A stretch of 46,030 nucleotides of DNA, taken from Singulisphaera sp. GP187. GTDB lineage: Bacteria; Planctomycetota; Planctomycetia; Gemmatales; Gemmataceae. Made by a program: the position numbers and the translations under genes. The DNA lies in the NCBI GenBank assembly GCA_945905925.1, contig CAMDQN010000046.1:1-46030 (forward strand), given 5' to 3'. The first letter of the stretch is position 1. Each line of letters starts with the position of its first letter. Below are positions 26,687 to 36,040 of the stretch, one piece after another. The notes below the pieces were generated by a model. That model saw only the letters and a program-made list of their open reading frames with translations. It was not told the origin of the DNA and did not search any database.

Positions 26687-28015
26687 TCATTTCGTCTCGA
26701 TGCAGTACAGGTACTTCTCGCCCCGCAGGAACAACTGCTTACCAACCGCTACGGGCGAGGCATCAATCGGGTCGTCGAGTTTGTTCACCGCGACCACGTC
26801 GAGAGTGTCGCCGGCTTTGAGGACAACCGTGGTGCCGCTCCGGTCGGTGAAATATACCCGGCCGCTCGCGGTGATCGGCGACCCGTAGAGGCTCTTAACT
26901 TGTGGCAGCCGTTCCTTGTCGATGATGACCTTCCCGGTCTTCACGTTCAGCACCGTGAGCACGGAATCATTCGCTGACGTGAAGTAAAGAGATTCGCCCA
27001 CGAGAACCGGCGATGGTACGTAAGGCGTCCCGGATGCGTACCGCCAGTTCACCTTACCCTTGTCGCCAAGATCGCCCGTCGAACCGAGCGGCACTGACAT
27101 CGCCGCCGCACCCCGGTAGCCGCTGACACAGATGACGGAATCGCCGAACCGGAGCGGTGACGGGATTGGGTTCACTGTCATGCCGCCGCACTGCCATACG
27201 ACTTCGCCCGTAGCGAGGTCGTAACTGCGGATGCGGGTCGTGCCGTTCGTGACTGCCTGTATTTTACCGCCGTGGTCAATGACAACAGGTGTCGCCCAAG
27301 TCGTTTTCTCGTCACGCTTCGCGGCCCACTTCGTTTTCCCCGTGGTCGCGTCGAGGCAGTAGAGCTTGGAATCCGCTTCCTGGTCGAAATTCAGAAGAAG
27401 CGCGCCGCCGTGAACGACCGGTGTGACGGCTTCGCCCCAGCCGAGGCGCGTGTGCATCCGGCCTAGGTCGGTGCGTTCCCACTTCACGTTGCCATCGAAG
27501 TCCAGACAGAACGTGCCGAACGACCCGAACGACGCGTAGAGGAGTTTGCCGTCAGTAGTCGGCGAACCGGCCGCGTAGGAGTGCGTCACGTGCGTCCCCT
27601 CGTGCGGCACCATCTCGGAGACGACCTTCTCCCACAACTTCTTACCGCTCGTGCGGTCGAAGCACAGCACCACGAATTTGTGGAAGTGCGTCGGCGGATC
27701 GGTCTTCACGTCAAACCGGGGGTCCGGCTTCGGCATCTCTTCGGGCTTGGCTTTGCGGTCAGTCTTGATCGCGGTCAGCACGAAGACGCGGTCACCCCAC
27801 ACGATCGGCGTTGCAGACCCCTTCCCCGACAGTTCGGTCTTCCAGGCGATGTTGGTCTTCGCGTCCCATTTGGTGGGCGGGTCGGCTTTCGGCGCGGATC
27901 CGTCCGCGTTCGGCCCGCGCCAACTGGGCCAGTTGTTATTGGCGTCCTTCGGGAAGTCGGCGGCGGTTGCAGTCGCGGCGCAGAGCACGAGCGAAAGGGT
28001 TGCGAAGCGGTACAC
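26687..28015 (-). CDS. PQQ-type beta-propeller exported protein
   Basis: 442 residues from a GTG at 28015, which directly precedes a signal peptide (about 1-19, ending ATATAADF) and has AGAGG 6 bases upstream. The propeller blades show repeated W-type signatures (GKKLWEKVV, TGKTKWAAK, TGEVVWQCGG) and NWPSWRGPNADG near residue 27, typical of planctomycete PQQ-like (PF13360) proteins. No PQQ or dehydrogenase catalytic residues are evident, so a binding or scaffold role is more likely than an enzyme. The apparent frame extending to 28132 runs through the 108-bp repeat and is rejected. Confidence 0.9.
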   Translation of the reverse strand: MYRFATLSLVLCAATATAADFPKDANNNWPSWRGPNADGSAPKADPPTKWDAKTNIAWKTELSGKGSATPIVWGDRVFVLTAIKTDRKAKPEEMPKPDPRFDVKTDPPTHFHKFVVLCFDRTSGKKLWEKVVSEMVPHEGTHVTHSYAAGSPTTDGKLLYASFGSFGTFCLDFDGNVKWERTDLGRMHTRLGWGEAVTPVVHGGALLLNFDQEADSKLYCLDATTGKTKWAAKRDEKTTWATPVVIDHGGKIQAVTNGTTRIRSYDLATGEVVWQCGGMTVNPIPSPLRFGDSVICVSGYRGAAAMSVPLGSTGDLGDKGKVNWRYASGTPYVPSPVLVGESLYFTSANDSVLTVLNVKTGKVIIDKERLPQVKSLYGSPITASGRVYFTDRSGTTVVLKAGDTLDVVAVNKLDDPIDASPVAVGKQLFLRGEKYLYCIETK

Positions 28016-28027
28016 GTTGAACCTCTG

Positions 28028-28135
28028 GGTAGGTGCCGCTTGCCGAGCGGCGCGGCTGGACAATTCGTAGCGATTTGCGAATGTCCGCAGTAGTTGAACG
28101 CGGGCTATCGCGTGCCGCTCGGCCAGCGGCACCTA
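28028..28135 (-). repeat. 108-bp palindromic element, copy B
   Basis: Reverse-complement copy of the element at 3980-4087 and of the same 108-bp length. Strongly conserved are the outer 20 bases and a CACGCGATAGCCCGCGTTCA block. Read on the minus strand it starts TAGGTGCCGC, and its TAG is the stop codon of the kinase gene at 28133-28648, just as copy A ends its upstream gene. It separates the kinase from the PQQ gene. Confidence 0.85.
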
Positions 28136-28648
28136 CTCAGAAAGATATGCCAGCGCTCGCGTCACGCAATCCTCAAGCGAGAGCGCACCAGTGTCGAGCG
28201 TGAGTCGCGGCACCGTGAGTGGCACCGCGGCGGCCTTCACGCGGTCATACAGGTCAGACGTTCGGTTGCCCGCGAGATGCACGCCCGCGGTGTGATCCGC
28301 TGCGAGCCGAGCACGGGCGACTTCGTCAGGACACACGCACTCGATGACGCGAAGCATGACGCCGAGCGCGACCGGTGCGTCGAGTTGGCCCGGTTTGCTG
28401 AACGTGCGGCCGTCGAGGAAAACGGCGCGAGCGGGATTCGCTTTAAGGATGTACGCCGCGGCTTCGTACACCGCGGACATCGCGATTTCGTCTTGCGCGG
28501 AAGTGTAATCGAGAACGGGCGGCGCAAACAGCGCCGCCCGCACCACGTCTTTGCACAGCACCACGCCGCCCAGAACAGCGGCGAGCCGGTTTGCGAGCGT
28601 GCTTTTCCCGCTGCCGGGCAATCCGACCATCACGATCAACACGCGCAC
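28133..28648 (-). CDS. P-loop kinase-like AAA protein
   Basis: 171 residues. Walker A GLPGSGKST is at 9-17 after a short beta strand, followed by LCKDVVRAALF, a lid-like region and VFLDGRTFSKPGQ, the pattern of AAA_33/zeta-toxin/polynucleotide-kinase-like kinases. The substrate is unknown. The stop codon is contributed by the 108-bp element; without it the protein would continue, so the native C-terminus may have been altered. It is read in the same direction as the PQQ gene and starts 49 bases after the stop-side end of the G8 gene. Confidence 0.85.
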   Translation of the reverse strand: MRVLIVMVGLPGSGKSTLANRLAAVLGGVVLCKDVVRAALFAPPVLDYTSAQDEIAMSAVYEAAAYILKANPARAVFLDGRTFSKPGQLDAPVALGVMLRVIECVCPDEVARARLAADHTAGVHLAGNRTSDLYDRVKAAAVPLTVPRLTLDTGALSLEDCVTRALAYLSE

Positions 28649-28697
28649 ACCTCTGCACCTCAGCCGCTCGCGGATTCGCGACCGACTGAGAAGTCGC

Positions 28698-30992
28698 TTA
28701 CTTCAGCTTCACCACCATCGGCGTCTTCTCGACGTTCCCAGACTCGTCTTCCGCAAACGCCTTCAGTTCAGTCGCGGCGTCGAGCGTAATCTCCCATTCG
28801 CGGAAGTTCCCTTCCACCGACTTAGCGTCTTTACCGTTCACGGTTACGCGCTTCACGGTGCCGTTGTCAGATGAACTGCCGCGAACGATCAACTTCCCGT
28901 CCTTCTTGGTCACGCCCGTAATGACGGTCGCTGGCGGCAGGTCGTCCACGATCTTCGGTATTTCTGGGAATGCCACCTCCTTCACCTCCGCGACGCGGGA
29001 CTCGTTTCCGGTCAGGTTCGTCTCGTCGCGGAACTTGTCCGGGGCCGCCTTGAACTCGCCCGACTTCACGCTCACCACCATCGCGTGCCGGCCCGCGCCG
29101 AACCAGTCGTGGAAGTAGATCGGCACGCCCTTCTCCGATTTCGGGGTCGGGCGCGGACCGCCGCCCAGGTTCGCGAGCGCCCTCTGCTTGCTGTTGTCGG
29201 CCCAGTTCGTGGTCTTCACGTTCCGCATGTGCGTGACCGCCGCGCCGGTCGGGTTGTCGTCGCTGATCTGAATCAGTGGCATCCCGCCCGAACGAATCCC
29301 GTCGAACGTGAGTCCGTCCACGACGAGCGGTCCGTATTGCACGCTCAGGTCGTCGTGCCCGCGGTTGAACGGCTCCGTGTTCGTGTACCCGATGTAGACG
29401 TTCTTGTAGTAGTGGTTGTCGTAGTTCGGGTGGTACACGCCATAAGCGACCTTGTAGATGTTCAGGTTCTCGACGACGAGATTCGGCACCTGCGGGCGAA
29501 AGCCGTAGTGGACGTCCCAAATCCTGAGGTTCTTCACGACGAATGGGTGCTGCGCGTCTGGGCCGACGCGGTTCACGCCTTCGCCGAGATTCACGCCATA
29601 CAGCCCGTGACTGCTGTGAACTTCGTTGTCCTCGAACCGCACGAACGGCAAGGTTCGCGGGTCGAGGGTCTTGCGCGAACCGTCCGGCTGGCGGATCGGG
29701 AACTGCAACTTCAGCGCGCTCGTCGGTGTGGCTTCGTAACGGAAGCCGTAGTTGCCGCACTCGGCCGCGACGTTTCGCGTAAACGAGTTCAGGCTGCACG
29801 TCCACCAGAACCCGGCCCCCTCGTTGCCGTCGAACGGGAGAACCTGCTTCGGCAGGCGCTTGCCACGCTCGGCACCGACCGCGAGGTTGCGGTCGAGTAC
29901 GTTGTAAACCTCGGTGCCGTCTTCGAGGAAAAAGCCGTGACCGACGCTCTTGTAGCCGACGTTGTCTCGCACCACGAGGTAATCCGTTCCGTGGATCGTG
30001 ATCCATCGGTTCTGGCTATCCCAGACCGAACAGCCGACCACCGACGAGCCGCGCATCGTGTCGCGACAAAGGTGGAAGTGGATCGCGTACTTCCCAAGGA
30101 TGTCTTTCTTGCCGAGGTGCCGGAACTCCGCGTAACTGAGACTCCCCGCGGAATACTTGTGGTACATCGTGTGCCCACGAACGCCTTCCGGTGTTGCCGA
30201 TTCGACCACAACGTTGCGGCTCAGGTTCGCGACCTCGGCCCGGTAATCGCCTTCACCGAGGTGCGCCATCGCGAGCGCCTTGTCAAACGTGAGCTTCGTG
30301 CCGTCGATCGCGGTGACGACGCGTTCTTCGGTCAGCGATTCGGTCTTCGCGATCCCGTGCGTCTGCGAACCGGTGACAATGATTCGGTCGCCGACCTTCC
30401 AGCCTTTCACGGCTTCAGCGAGTGACAGTGTGGTGTCACCGACCTTTGCGGTGGCGCCGAGTTTCACCCACACGCGCGACAGCGGTTGCCCGTGAAGGTC
30501 CATGCGACCGCCACAGCAGATGATCGCGGGGCACGTTTCCCGGTTCATCCCTTCGACATGGTGTAGCCGAATCAGTGCCGTCTTGCCCACTGCAACGGGC
30601 GAGTCCGGGGTGCCGACGAGCAGCGCCGCGCGCACCGCGCCGGGCGCCGGTTCTTCCATGTGACCTTCGCAGTCGAAGCCCTCTTCGGAGTACGTTTCAC
30701 TCGCCTGAATCTTGATCAGGCCAACGTTTAGAACGGTGTCCTTGTCCGTCGCGAATGCGAGCGTACCCGCAACGTTAATGCCGCGAACGACCGCGTCGGA
30801 CTTCAAGTCATAGTTGATGGTGTGGCCGGTACGAATCAGGACGCGGGTACCGGCGCCGGGGACGGTATTGCCTTCCCAGGTTTCCTTCGCGGACCACGGC
30901 CCGTTCTTCGCGGACTTGATGACAGGCGGATCGGCAGCGAAGGCACCGGATGCGAATAACACGATTGCAGCGAGAGAGGCAAAGAAACGCAC
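28698..30992 (-). CDS. G8-domain exported beta-helix protein (CEMIP/TMEM2/PKHD1L1-like)
   Basis: 764 residues with a signal peptide (about 1-19). A G8 domain follows (SAKETWEGNTVPGAGTRVLI near 34-53, then the HTINYDLKSDAVVRGINVAG strand). The central part is a parallel beta-helix: FRHLGKKDILGKYAIHFH, WITIHGTDYLVVRDNVGY, GHGFFLEDGTEVYN, all strongly similar in style to animal hyaluronan-related G8 proteins. A C-terminal beta-sandwich-like segment (VITGVTKKDGKLIVRGS) ends the protein. Likely roles are carbohydrate binding or cleavage at the cell surface; no catalytic residues can be assigned. Confidence 0.87.
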   Translation of the reverse strand: MRFFASLAAIVLFASGAFAADPPVIKSAKNGPWSAKETWEGNTVPGAGTRVLIRTGHTINYDLKSDAVVRGINVAGTLAFATDKDTVLNVGLIKIQASETYSEEGFDCEGHMEEPAPGAVRAALLVGTPDSPVAVGKTALIRLHHVEGMNRETCPAIICCGGRMDLHGQPLSRVWVKLGATAKVGDTTLSLAEAVKGWKVGDRIIVTGSQTHGIAKTESLTEERVVTAIDGTKLTFDKALAMAHLGEGDYRAEVANLSRNVVVESATPEGVRGHTMYHKYSAGSLSYAEFRHLGKKDILGKYAIHFHLCRDTMRGSSVVGCSVWDSQNRWITIHGTDYLVVRDNVGYKSVGHGFFLEDGTEVYNVLDRNLAVGAERGKRLPKQVLPFDGNEGAGFWWTCSLNSFTRNVAAECGNYGFRYEATPTSALKLQFPIRQPDGSRKTLDPRTLPFVRFEDNEVHSSHGLYGVNLGEGVNRVGPDAQHPFVVKNLRIWDVHYGFRPQVPNLVVENLNIYKVAYGVYHPNYDNHYYKNVYIGYTNTEPFNRGHDDLSVQYGPLVVDGLTFDGIRSGGMPLIQISDDNPTGAAVTHMRNVKTTNWADNSKQRALANLGGGPRPTPKSEKGVPIYFHDWFGAGRHAMVVSVKSGEFKAAPDKFRDETNLTGNESRVAEVKEVAFPEIPKIVDDLPPATVITGVTKKDGKLIVRGSSSDNGTVKRVTVNGKDAKSVEGNFREWEITLDAATELKAFAEDESGNVEKTPMVVKLK

Positions 30993-31111
30993 GGTGTAGC
31001 TCCGTAGGTCTGGGAATGGTGTCGCGTTGGGATGGTTCGCGACGGCAGGGTGGGATGAGTGTACCCAGTGGCGGGCCGCGACTCAACTGCTTTGCGCGCG
31101 AGGTGCTTCAA

Positions 31112-31137
31112 GGCACCAGGACGTAAGCCCTGGTGCC
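31112..31137. repeat. Palindrome with GGGCTTACGYCC core, copy 2
   Basis: The arms GGCACCAGG and CCTGGTGCC pair around ACGTAAGC. On the minus strand the centre reads GGGCTTACGTCC, sharing the core of the palindrome at 11231-11246. It lies just downstream of the second DUF1501 gene. Confidence 0.65.
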
Positions 31138-31148
31138 GAGGTGGTCAG

Positions 31149-32528
31149 TTACAGCAACTCAGCGATCGGTTCGGGATCGTCGAGTACGTTCACCGGGCGT
31201 CCGCTCGGGTCGAGGAGTTGCAGTTTCGGGTCGATGCCGAGGACGTGGTAAATCGTCGCGTGGATGTTCGACGGCGTGACCGCGCGCGTGTGCGGACGCT
31301 GGCCGAGGCGGTCTGTCGAGCCAACGATCTGACCGCCCTTCACGCCACCGCCGCCCATCAGGCAGAACATCGAGTTGCCCCAGTGATCGCGGCCCGGCGT
31401 GCCCTTGCTCATCGGAGCGCCGCCGTTGCCGCCGTCGTTCATCTTCGGCGTTCGACTAAACTCACCGCACAACACCACCAGCGTCGTGTCGAGCAACCCG
31501 CGATCATCCAAATCGGTGAACAGCGCGGAAACGGCGCGGTCCACCTTCGGCAAGTAGTTCTCGTAGCCGGCCTTCAAATCCCAGTGGTGGTCCCAGCCGC
31601 CGAAGTGGACCGTGACGAACGTCGAACCGGCTTCGACCAGTCGGCGCGCGAGCAACGTCGATTGGCCCCAACTGTTGCGGCCGTAACGGTCGCGGAGGCG
31701 CGTGCTCTCCTTGCCGATGGCGAACGCGTCGCGCGCGGTCGGCCCGGTGACGAACTCGAACGCCTCGCGCCCGAACCGGTCCATCGCCTGTGCGGTCGGG
31801 TGCGCGTCCAAATGCGACTTCTTCGAGTCGAAGTGCGCCAACAGCGAGCGGCGGTCTTCCATCTTCTCCAACGTCAGCCCGGTCGCAAGGTTCAGGTTGC
31901 GCACCTGAAAGTTCGCGGCGCTCGGGTCGCCGGTCACGAACGGATCGTGTTGCGCGCCAAGCATGTGCCCGCCGAAGTAGCCCGGCGCGAGACCGATGCT
32001 CGCGGCGTGCGGACTCGCGGTGTAACCCGGCATACCCGGCACGCGCGGCCCGATTTCGCGGTTCACGATCGCACCGATGCCAGGGAACTTCTGCGGCGTG
32101 TTCAGCCCCGCGACGCCCATGTCCTTCGTGGTCAGCATCCGGTGGCCGCCGGCGAAGTGGTCGCCGGTGTCGTGGTGCAGCGACCGCACCATCGAGAACT
32201 TGTCGGTCACCTGAGATTGGAGTGGGAACAACTCCGTGACATCGAAGCCCGGCACCTTCGAGCGGATCGGTTTCCAGATGCCGCGGTATTCGACTGGCGC
32301 GTCCGGTTTCATGTCGTACATGTCCATGTGACCCGGCCCGCCGTCGAGCCAAATCAGAATCACGGACGTGTTCTTGCTGCTCGTTGGTGATTGCGCAGAA
32401 GCCGCCTTCGCGCGAAGCAGTTCCGGCATTCCCAGACTCGCCATCCCGGCCACACCCAGCTGCAGGAAGTTGCGGCGCGAAGCGCCGTCGCAGTAGCGTC
32501 CGGACGAGCCGAGATCGAGACTGAACAT
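31149..32528 (-). CDS. DUF1501 family exported protein, second copy
   Basis: 459 residues from the ATG at 32528, which has GGAG 8 bases upstream. The Tat-type leader contains ASRRNFLQLGVAGMASLG. Signatures: VILIWLDGGPGHMDMYDMKP, HHDTGDHFAGGHRML, RRLVEAGSTFVTVHFGGWDHH, VVLCGEFSRTPKMN, GRDHWGNSMFCLMGGGGVKGG and NIHATIYHVLGIDP. It differs clearly from the copy at 6503 and belongs to the subgroup with the DUF1501 IWLDGGPGHMD signature. No DUF1549/1553 partner is adjacent. The product is predicted to be periplasmic. Confidence 0.94.
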   Translation of the reverse strand: MFSLDLGSSGRYCDGASRRNFLQLGVAGMASLGMPELLRAKAASAQSPTSSKNTSVILIWLDGGPGHMDMYDMKPDAPVEYRGIWKPIRSKVPGFDVTELFPLQSQVTDKFSMVRSLHHDTGDHFAGGHRMLTTKDMGVAGLNTPQKFPGIGAIVNREIGPRVPGMPGYTASPHAASIGLAPGYFGGHMLGAQHDPFVTGDPSAANFQVRNLNLATGLTLEKMEDRRSLLAHFDSKKSHLDAHPTAQAMDRFGREAFEFVTGPTARDAFAIGKESTRLRDRYGRNSWGQSTLLARRLVEAGSTFVTVHFGGWDHHWDLKAGYENYLPKVDRAVSALFTDLDDRGLLDTTLVVLCGEFSRTPKMNDGGNGGAPMSKGTPGRDHWGNSMFCLMGGGGVKGGQIVGSTDRLGQRPHTRAVTPSNIHATIYHVLGIDPKLQLLDPSGRPVNVLDDPEPIAELL

Positions 32529-32725
32529 GCTGAACTCCGGGAGCGGAAGCGGATGGCGGGAGGTTCGGCGAGTGCGGGCGCGTTCGTGCGGTAACAAGAC
32601 TGTCGCACACCCACGACCCGCAGTCAAGAACGCGTCTCGGAACACAACACGTGACCGCTTGACACGCGGCGCGGTTTCGTCACGCTAATAGCACTTGCCT
32701 TGTTACGTTGCGCGAGGGTGAAGCC

Positions 32726-35044
32726 GTGGCCAACATCGCGTCATTGTATCCGCCCGCGCCCGACGCGGTGCCCGTGGACCTTACCGCGCCATCTCGCGCG
32801 TACCGCGCCCGCGTTGTCATCGTGCTGTTGTGCCTCATCGTGTTCGTCGGCACCTACCTCGGCCTAACGGTCGGCTCCGCGATTACCTGCTACTACTGCT
32901 TCTCGGAACTCGCCGCGGACGACCCGCCCCCGACATACACGCCACCACCCGCACCCCAGTCCAAAAACGGGCAGTACCCGACGCGAACCTACACCCCGCC
33001 AACCGCCGCACCGCGCCCGCCCCGCGAGGAAAAGCCGGTGTTCGGGTTACTCGTCGGCGGCGTCACGTCCGGTCTGCTGTGCCTATTCCTCGTGAAAGGG
33101 CTATTCAAGCGGTCACGCGCCGGTGGCGGGGTGCGTGTCGAAGTCACCGAGAAGGAGCAACCGGCGTTGTTCGCGTTCATCCGCAGGTTGTGTACAGAGG
33201 TCGGCGCGCCGTTCCCGCACAAAGTATTCGTGGTCCCGGAAGTGAACGCGGCCGTGTCGTTCGACGAGTCGTTCCTCAACCTCGTGTTCCCGTCGCGCAA
33301 GAACCTCCTCATCGGTCTCGCGCTCGTGAACCGGCTGAACCTGACCGAGTTCAAGGCGGTACTCGCGCACGAGTTCGGCCACTTCTCGCAGAACAGCATG
33401 AAGCTCGGGAGCTACGTGTACACCGCGAACCGCGTCGTCGCGGAGGTCGTGTACGGGCGCGACAAGGTAGACGACTTCCTCGACACGCTCCGCCGCACCG
33501 ACATCCGCATCGCGATCTTCGCGTGGGCGTTCACCGGCATCCTGTGGGTGATGCGCAAGTCGCTCGAACTGCTCTACCGCGGGATCAACTTCGCGCACGT
33601 CGCGCTGTCGCGCCAGATGGAGTACAACGCGGACCTGGTCGCGGTCCGCGCTGCCGGAAGCGACGCGCTCACGTTCGCGCTGGCCCGGCTCGACTTCGCG
33701 GGCGACGCGTTCGGACAGACGTGGACCGACCTGACCGCCGCCGCCGACCACGGGCGGTTCACACGTGACATCTACTTCCACCACACGAAGGCCGCGGAGT
33801 ACCTCCGCACACGGCGCAACGACCCAAAGCTCGGCGAAGTCCCGGCGATCCCGGAGGCGCCGAACGAAACGGTGCAAGTGTTCAAACCGGAAGACCTCAG
33901 CGTGCCCGCGATGTGGGCCACGCACCCGTCGAACCACGACCGAGAAACCAACATCAAACTGCGGTACGTCCGCGGGCCGGTGGACGATCGTTCGCCGTGG
34001 TTACTGTTCGACGACGCGGGCGCAGTGCGCGAAGCGGTCACGCGCGCCGTGTACCTGATGGCCCGCAAGACATGCCCGGAGAAGCTCGAAGACCCCGAAG
34101 CGATACAGGCCTTCATCGACGCCGAGCATGCCGAGATGACGTACAACCCACGCTACCACGGGCTGTACGACAACCGCTACATCAAGCCGGGCGACCTCGC
34201 GGAACTCACCGTTCGCGCAGCCCGCGAAGAGTTTGACGACCCGGCGAAGCTCGATGCCGCGCTCACCGCGCTGTACGGTCCCGATCTGAAGGACCGGACC
34301 GATGGCCAAAAGTCGCGTAATGAGGAATCGGGCAAACTGACCCGGCTCATGCAAGGCGCGGCGGCACTCACGGGCACCGACTTTGAACACCGTGGCCGGC
34401 GGTACGGACGCGCCGATGCTGAGCGTCTCCTCAAGGAAGTGGACGCGGAGAGCGAGCGATACTTCGAGTCGGTCCACGCACTCGACCGCAACGCGTTCCG
34501 CGTCCATTACGCGATGTCAGTTCAACTCGGAGAAGAAGACGCGGCCGAACTGGAGCGCTGGTACCGGTTCCACCTCGGGGTCCAGGAACTCCATTCCACG
34601 CTCGTCGGCTGGGCCGGGTTCGTGCAAAGCACGATGGCCGGGATGACCGGACGGCGCCAGGTGCCAGAGGCCGATTTCCAGAACGCGATAGCCACCCTGC
34701 GTCAGGCGCACGAAACGCTCAGGCTCCAACTGCAACGCGCACGCGAATTGTTGCTCCCGCCACTCACGAACATGACCGCGGGCGAACCGCTCGGGCCGTT
34801 CCTGCTGGCCGAGCCGCTCATGGACAACCTGCCCGCCTCCACGAACTCGCTCGACGGTGCCTGGGTTCAGCAACTTCTCAATCAGACAGGCGAGGTGATC
34901 GACAAGGCCGCCCGCGTGCTTTTCAAGAGCCTCGGTGGTCTGCTTCTGTTACATGAACGGCTCGCCGAGCGCTGGGCGCGTCCGCCGGTCGTCGTACCAG
35001 AAACCGCGCCGGATGCTGCATCCAGGCGCCCGGAGTCGGCTTAG
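32726..35044 (+). CDS. Membrane-bound M48-family zinc metalloprotease
   Basis: 772 residues. The GTG at 32726 has GAGGG seven bases upstream. Two N-terminal helices (about 28-60 and 107-128) flank a Pro/Thr-rich loop. The peptidase M48 core has LAHEFGHFSQN (H215, E216, H219) and a MEYNAD segment giving the third zinc ligand E299; a hydrophobic segment lies near 264-285. The second half (about 400-770) is helical and lacks a named domain. M48 enzymes such as HtpX act in membrane protein quality control. The long C-terminal extension is not typical of HtpX. Confidence 0.9.
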   Translation: MANIASLYPPAPDAVPVDLTAPSRAYRARVVIVLLCLIVFVGTYLGLTVGSAITCYYCFSELAADDPPPTYTPPPAPQSKNGQYPTRTYTPPTAAPRPPREEKPVFGLLVGGVTSGLLCLFLVKGLFKRSRAGGGVRVEVTEKEQPALFAFIRRLCTEVGAPFPHKVFVVPEVNAAVSFDESFLNLVFPSRKNLLIGLALVNRLNLTEFKAVLAHEFGHFSQNSMKLGSYVYTANRVVAEVVYGRDKVDDFLDTLRRTDIRIAIFAWAFTGILWVMRKSLELLYRGINFAHVALSRQMEYNADLVAVRAAGSDALTFALARLDFAGDAFGQTWTDLTAAADHGRFTRDIYFHHTKAAEYLRTRRNDPKLGEVPAIPEAPNETVQVFKPEDLSVPAMWATHPSNHDRETNIKLRYVRGPVDDRSPWLLFDDAGAVREAVTRAVYLMARKTCPEKLEDPEAIQAFIDAEHAEMTYNPRYHGLYDNRYIKPGDLAELTVRAAREEFDDPAKLDAALTALYGPDLKDRTDGQKSRNEESGKLTRLMQGAAALTGTDFEHRGRRYGRADAERLLKEVDAESERYFESVHALDRNAFRVHYAMSVQLGEEDAAELERWYRFHLGVQELHSTLVGWAGFVQSTMAGMTGRRQVPEADFQNAIATLRQAHETLRLQLQRARELLLPPLTNMTAGEPLGPFLLAEPLMDNLPASTNSLDGAWVQQLLNQTGEVIDKAARVLFKSLGGLLLLHERLAERWARPPVVVPETAPDAASRRPESA

Positions 35045-35206
35045 TAAGTTATACGGGATGGCCGGTTTCCTCAGGTCTTTCGGGTTGTGCCGAATATTCC
35101 GATTTGACTGGAACGATTTCCTGTCGCAAGTTGAACGTGACGAAGAATTCCCATCCCGCAAGAGTGCTGTTTCTCAATCGACCCCCTATTTACACAGAGA
35201 GACAAC

Positions 35207-36025
35207 ATGAGCACTGAAAATTCCCCCCGAACCTCGTTCTCCACGTACCTCAGCGAGATCGACCATACGCCCCTGCTTTCGGCCGTCGAAGAGCGCGAAC
35301 TTGGCGCCCGCGTACTGACCGGCGATGCCCAGGCCCGTGACTGCATGGTACGTGCCAATCTGCGACTCGTCGTCAACATTGCCCGCGGCTATACCGGCAA
35401 GGGACTCGCTCTCGACGACCTGGTGTCCGAAGGGAACATGGGTTTACTGCGTGCAGTCGAGGGCTTCGAGCCGTCGATGAACACGCGGTTTTCGACTTAC
35501 GCGAGTTACTGGATCAAGCAGAGCATCAAGCGCGCGGTTGTAAACACCGCGAAGACGATCCGCATCCCCGCATACATGGCGGAACTGCTCACCAAGTGGC
35601 GCCGCGCCACGAACCAACTTTCGGACGAACTCGGGCGGCCACCGACGCACGAAGAACTCGCGAAGCTCTTGGGGTTGTCGAAGAAGAAGCTCGCGATCAT
35701 CAAAAAGGCAATCCGCGTGTCCAACGCGGGCGCGCAATCGGACCAGACCGACGCTGGGTGGAGCATCGAAGAGATGCTCATGGACGAACGGACCCACACG
35801 CCCGAAGCCGAGATGGTGAAATCGGACGACCTGAAGCAAGTGATCCAGTTGCTCGACAAGATGGATCCGCGAGAGGCGAACGTTCTGCGCATGCGGTTCG
35901 GTCTGAACGACGAAGAACCGAAGACCCTGAAAAAGATCGGCGAGCACCTCGGCCTGACCCGCGAGCGTGTGCGCCAGATCGAGAACGAAGCGCTTGAGAA
36001 ACTCGCCGACGGCATGAGCGACTGA
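35207..36025 (+). CDS. RNA polymerase sigma-70 family factor (RpoD-like, short)
   Basis: 272 residues. Region 1.2/2.1 (EERELGARVLTGD, RANLRLVVNIARGY), region 2.4 (FEPSMNTRFSTYASYWIKQSIKRAV), region 3 (RPPTHEELAKLLGLSKKKL) and region 4.2 (TLKKIGEHLGLTRERVRQIENEALEKL) are all present in order (quoted in part). It lacks region 1.1, so it is an alternative RpoD-like factor (group 2/3). A palindromic CCGAATATTCC lies 107 bases upstream of the start. It converges on the histidine kinase gene, with 15 bases between stops. Confidence 0.95.
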   Translation: MSTENSPRTSFSTYLSEIDHTPLLSAVEERELGARVLTGDAQARDCMVRANLRLVVNIARGYTGKGLALDDLVSEGNMGLLRAVEGFEPSMNTRFSTYASYWIKQSIKRAVVNTAKTIRIPAYMAELLTKWRRATNQLSDELGRPPTHEELAKLLGLSKKKLAIIKKAIRVSNAGAQSDQTDAGWSIEEMLMDERTHTPEAEMVKSDDLKQVIQLLDKMDPREANVLRMRFGLNDEEPKTLKKIGEHLGLTRERVRQIENEALEKLADGMSD

Positions 36026-36040
36026 CTTGTGACTCACTCG

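Noticed and set aside
25655-26820. Unshifted continuation of the FGE-like frame to 716 residues
   Set aside because: It runs antisense through the ARPP-1 gene and loses the FGE C-terminus, which is found in the +1 frame. It is a frameshift artefact, not a fusion.
28016-28132. N-terminal extension of the PQQ protein
   Set aside because: It translates copy B of the repeat and would bury the signal peptide.
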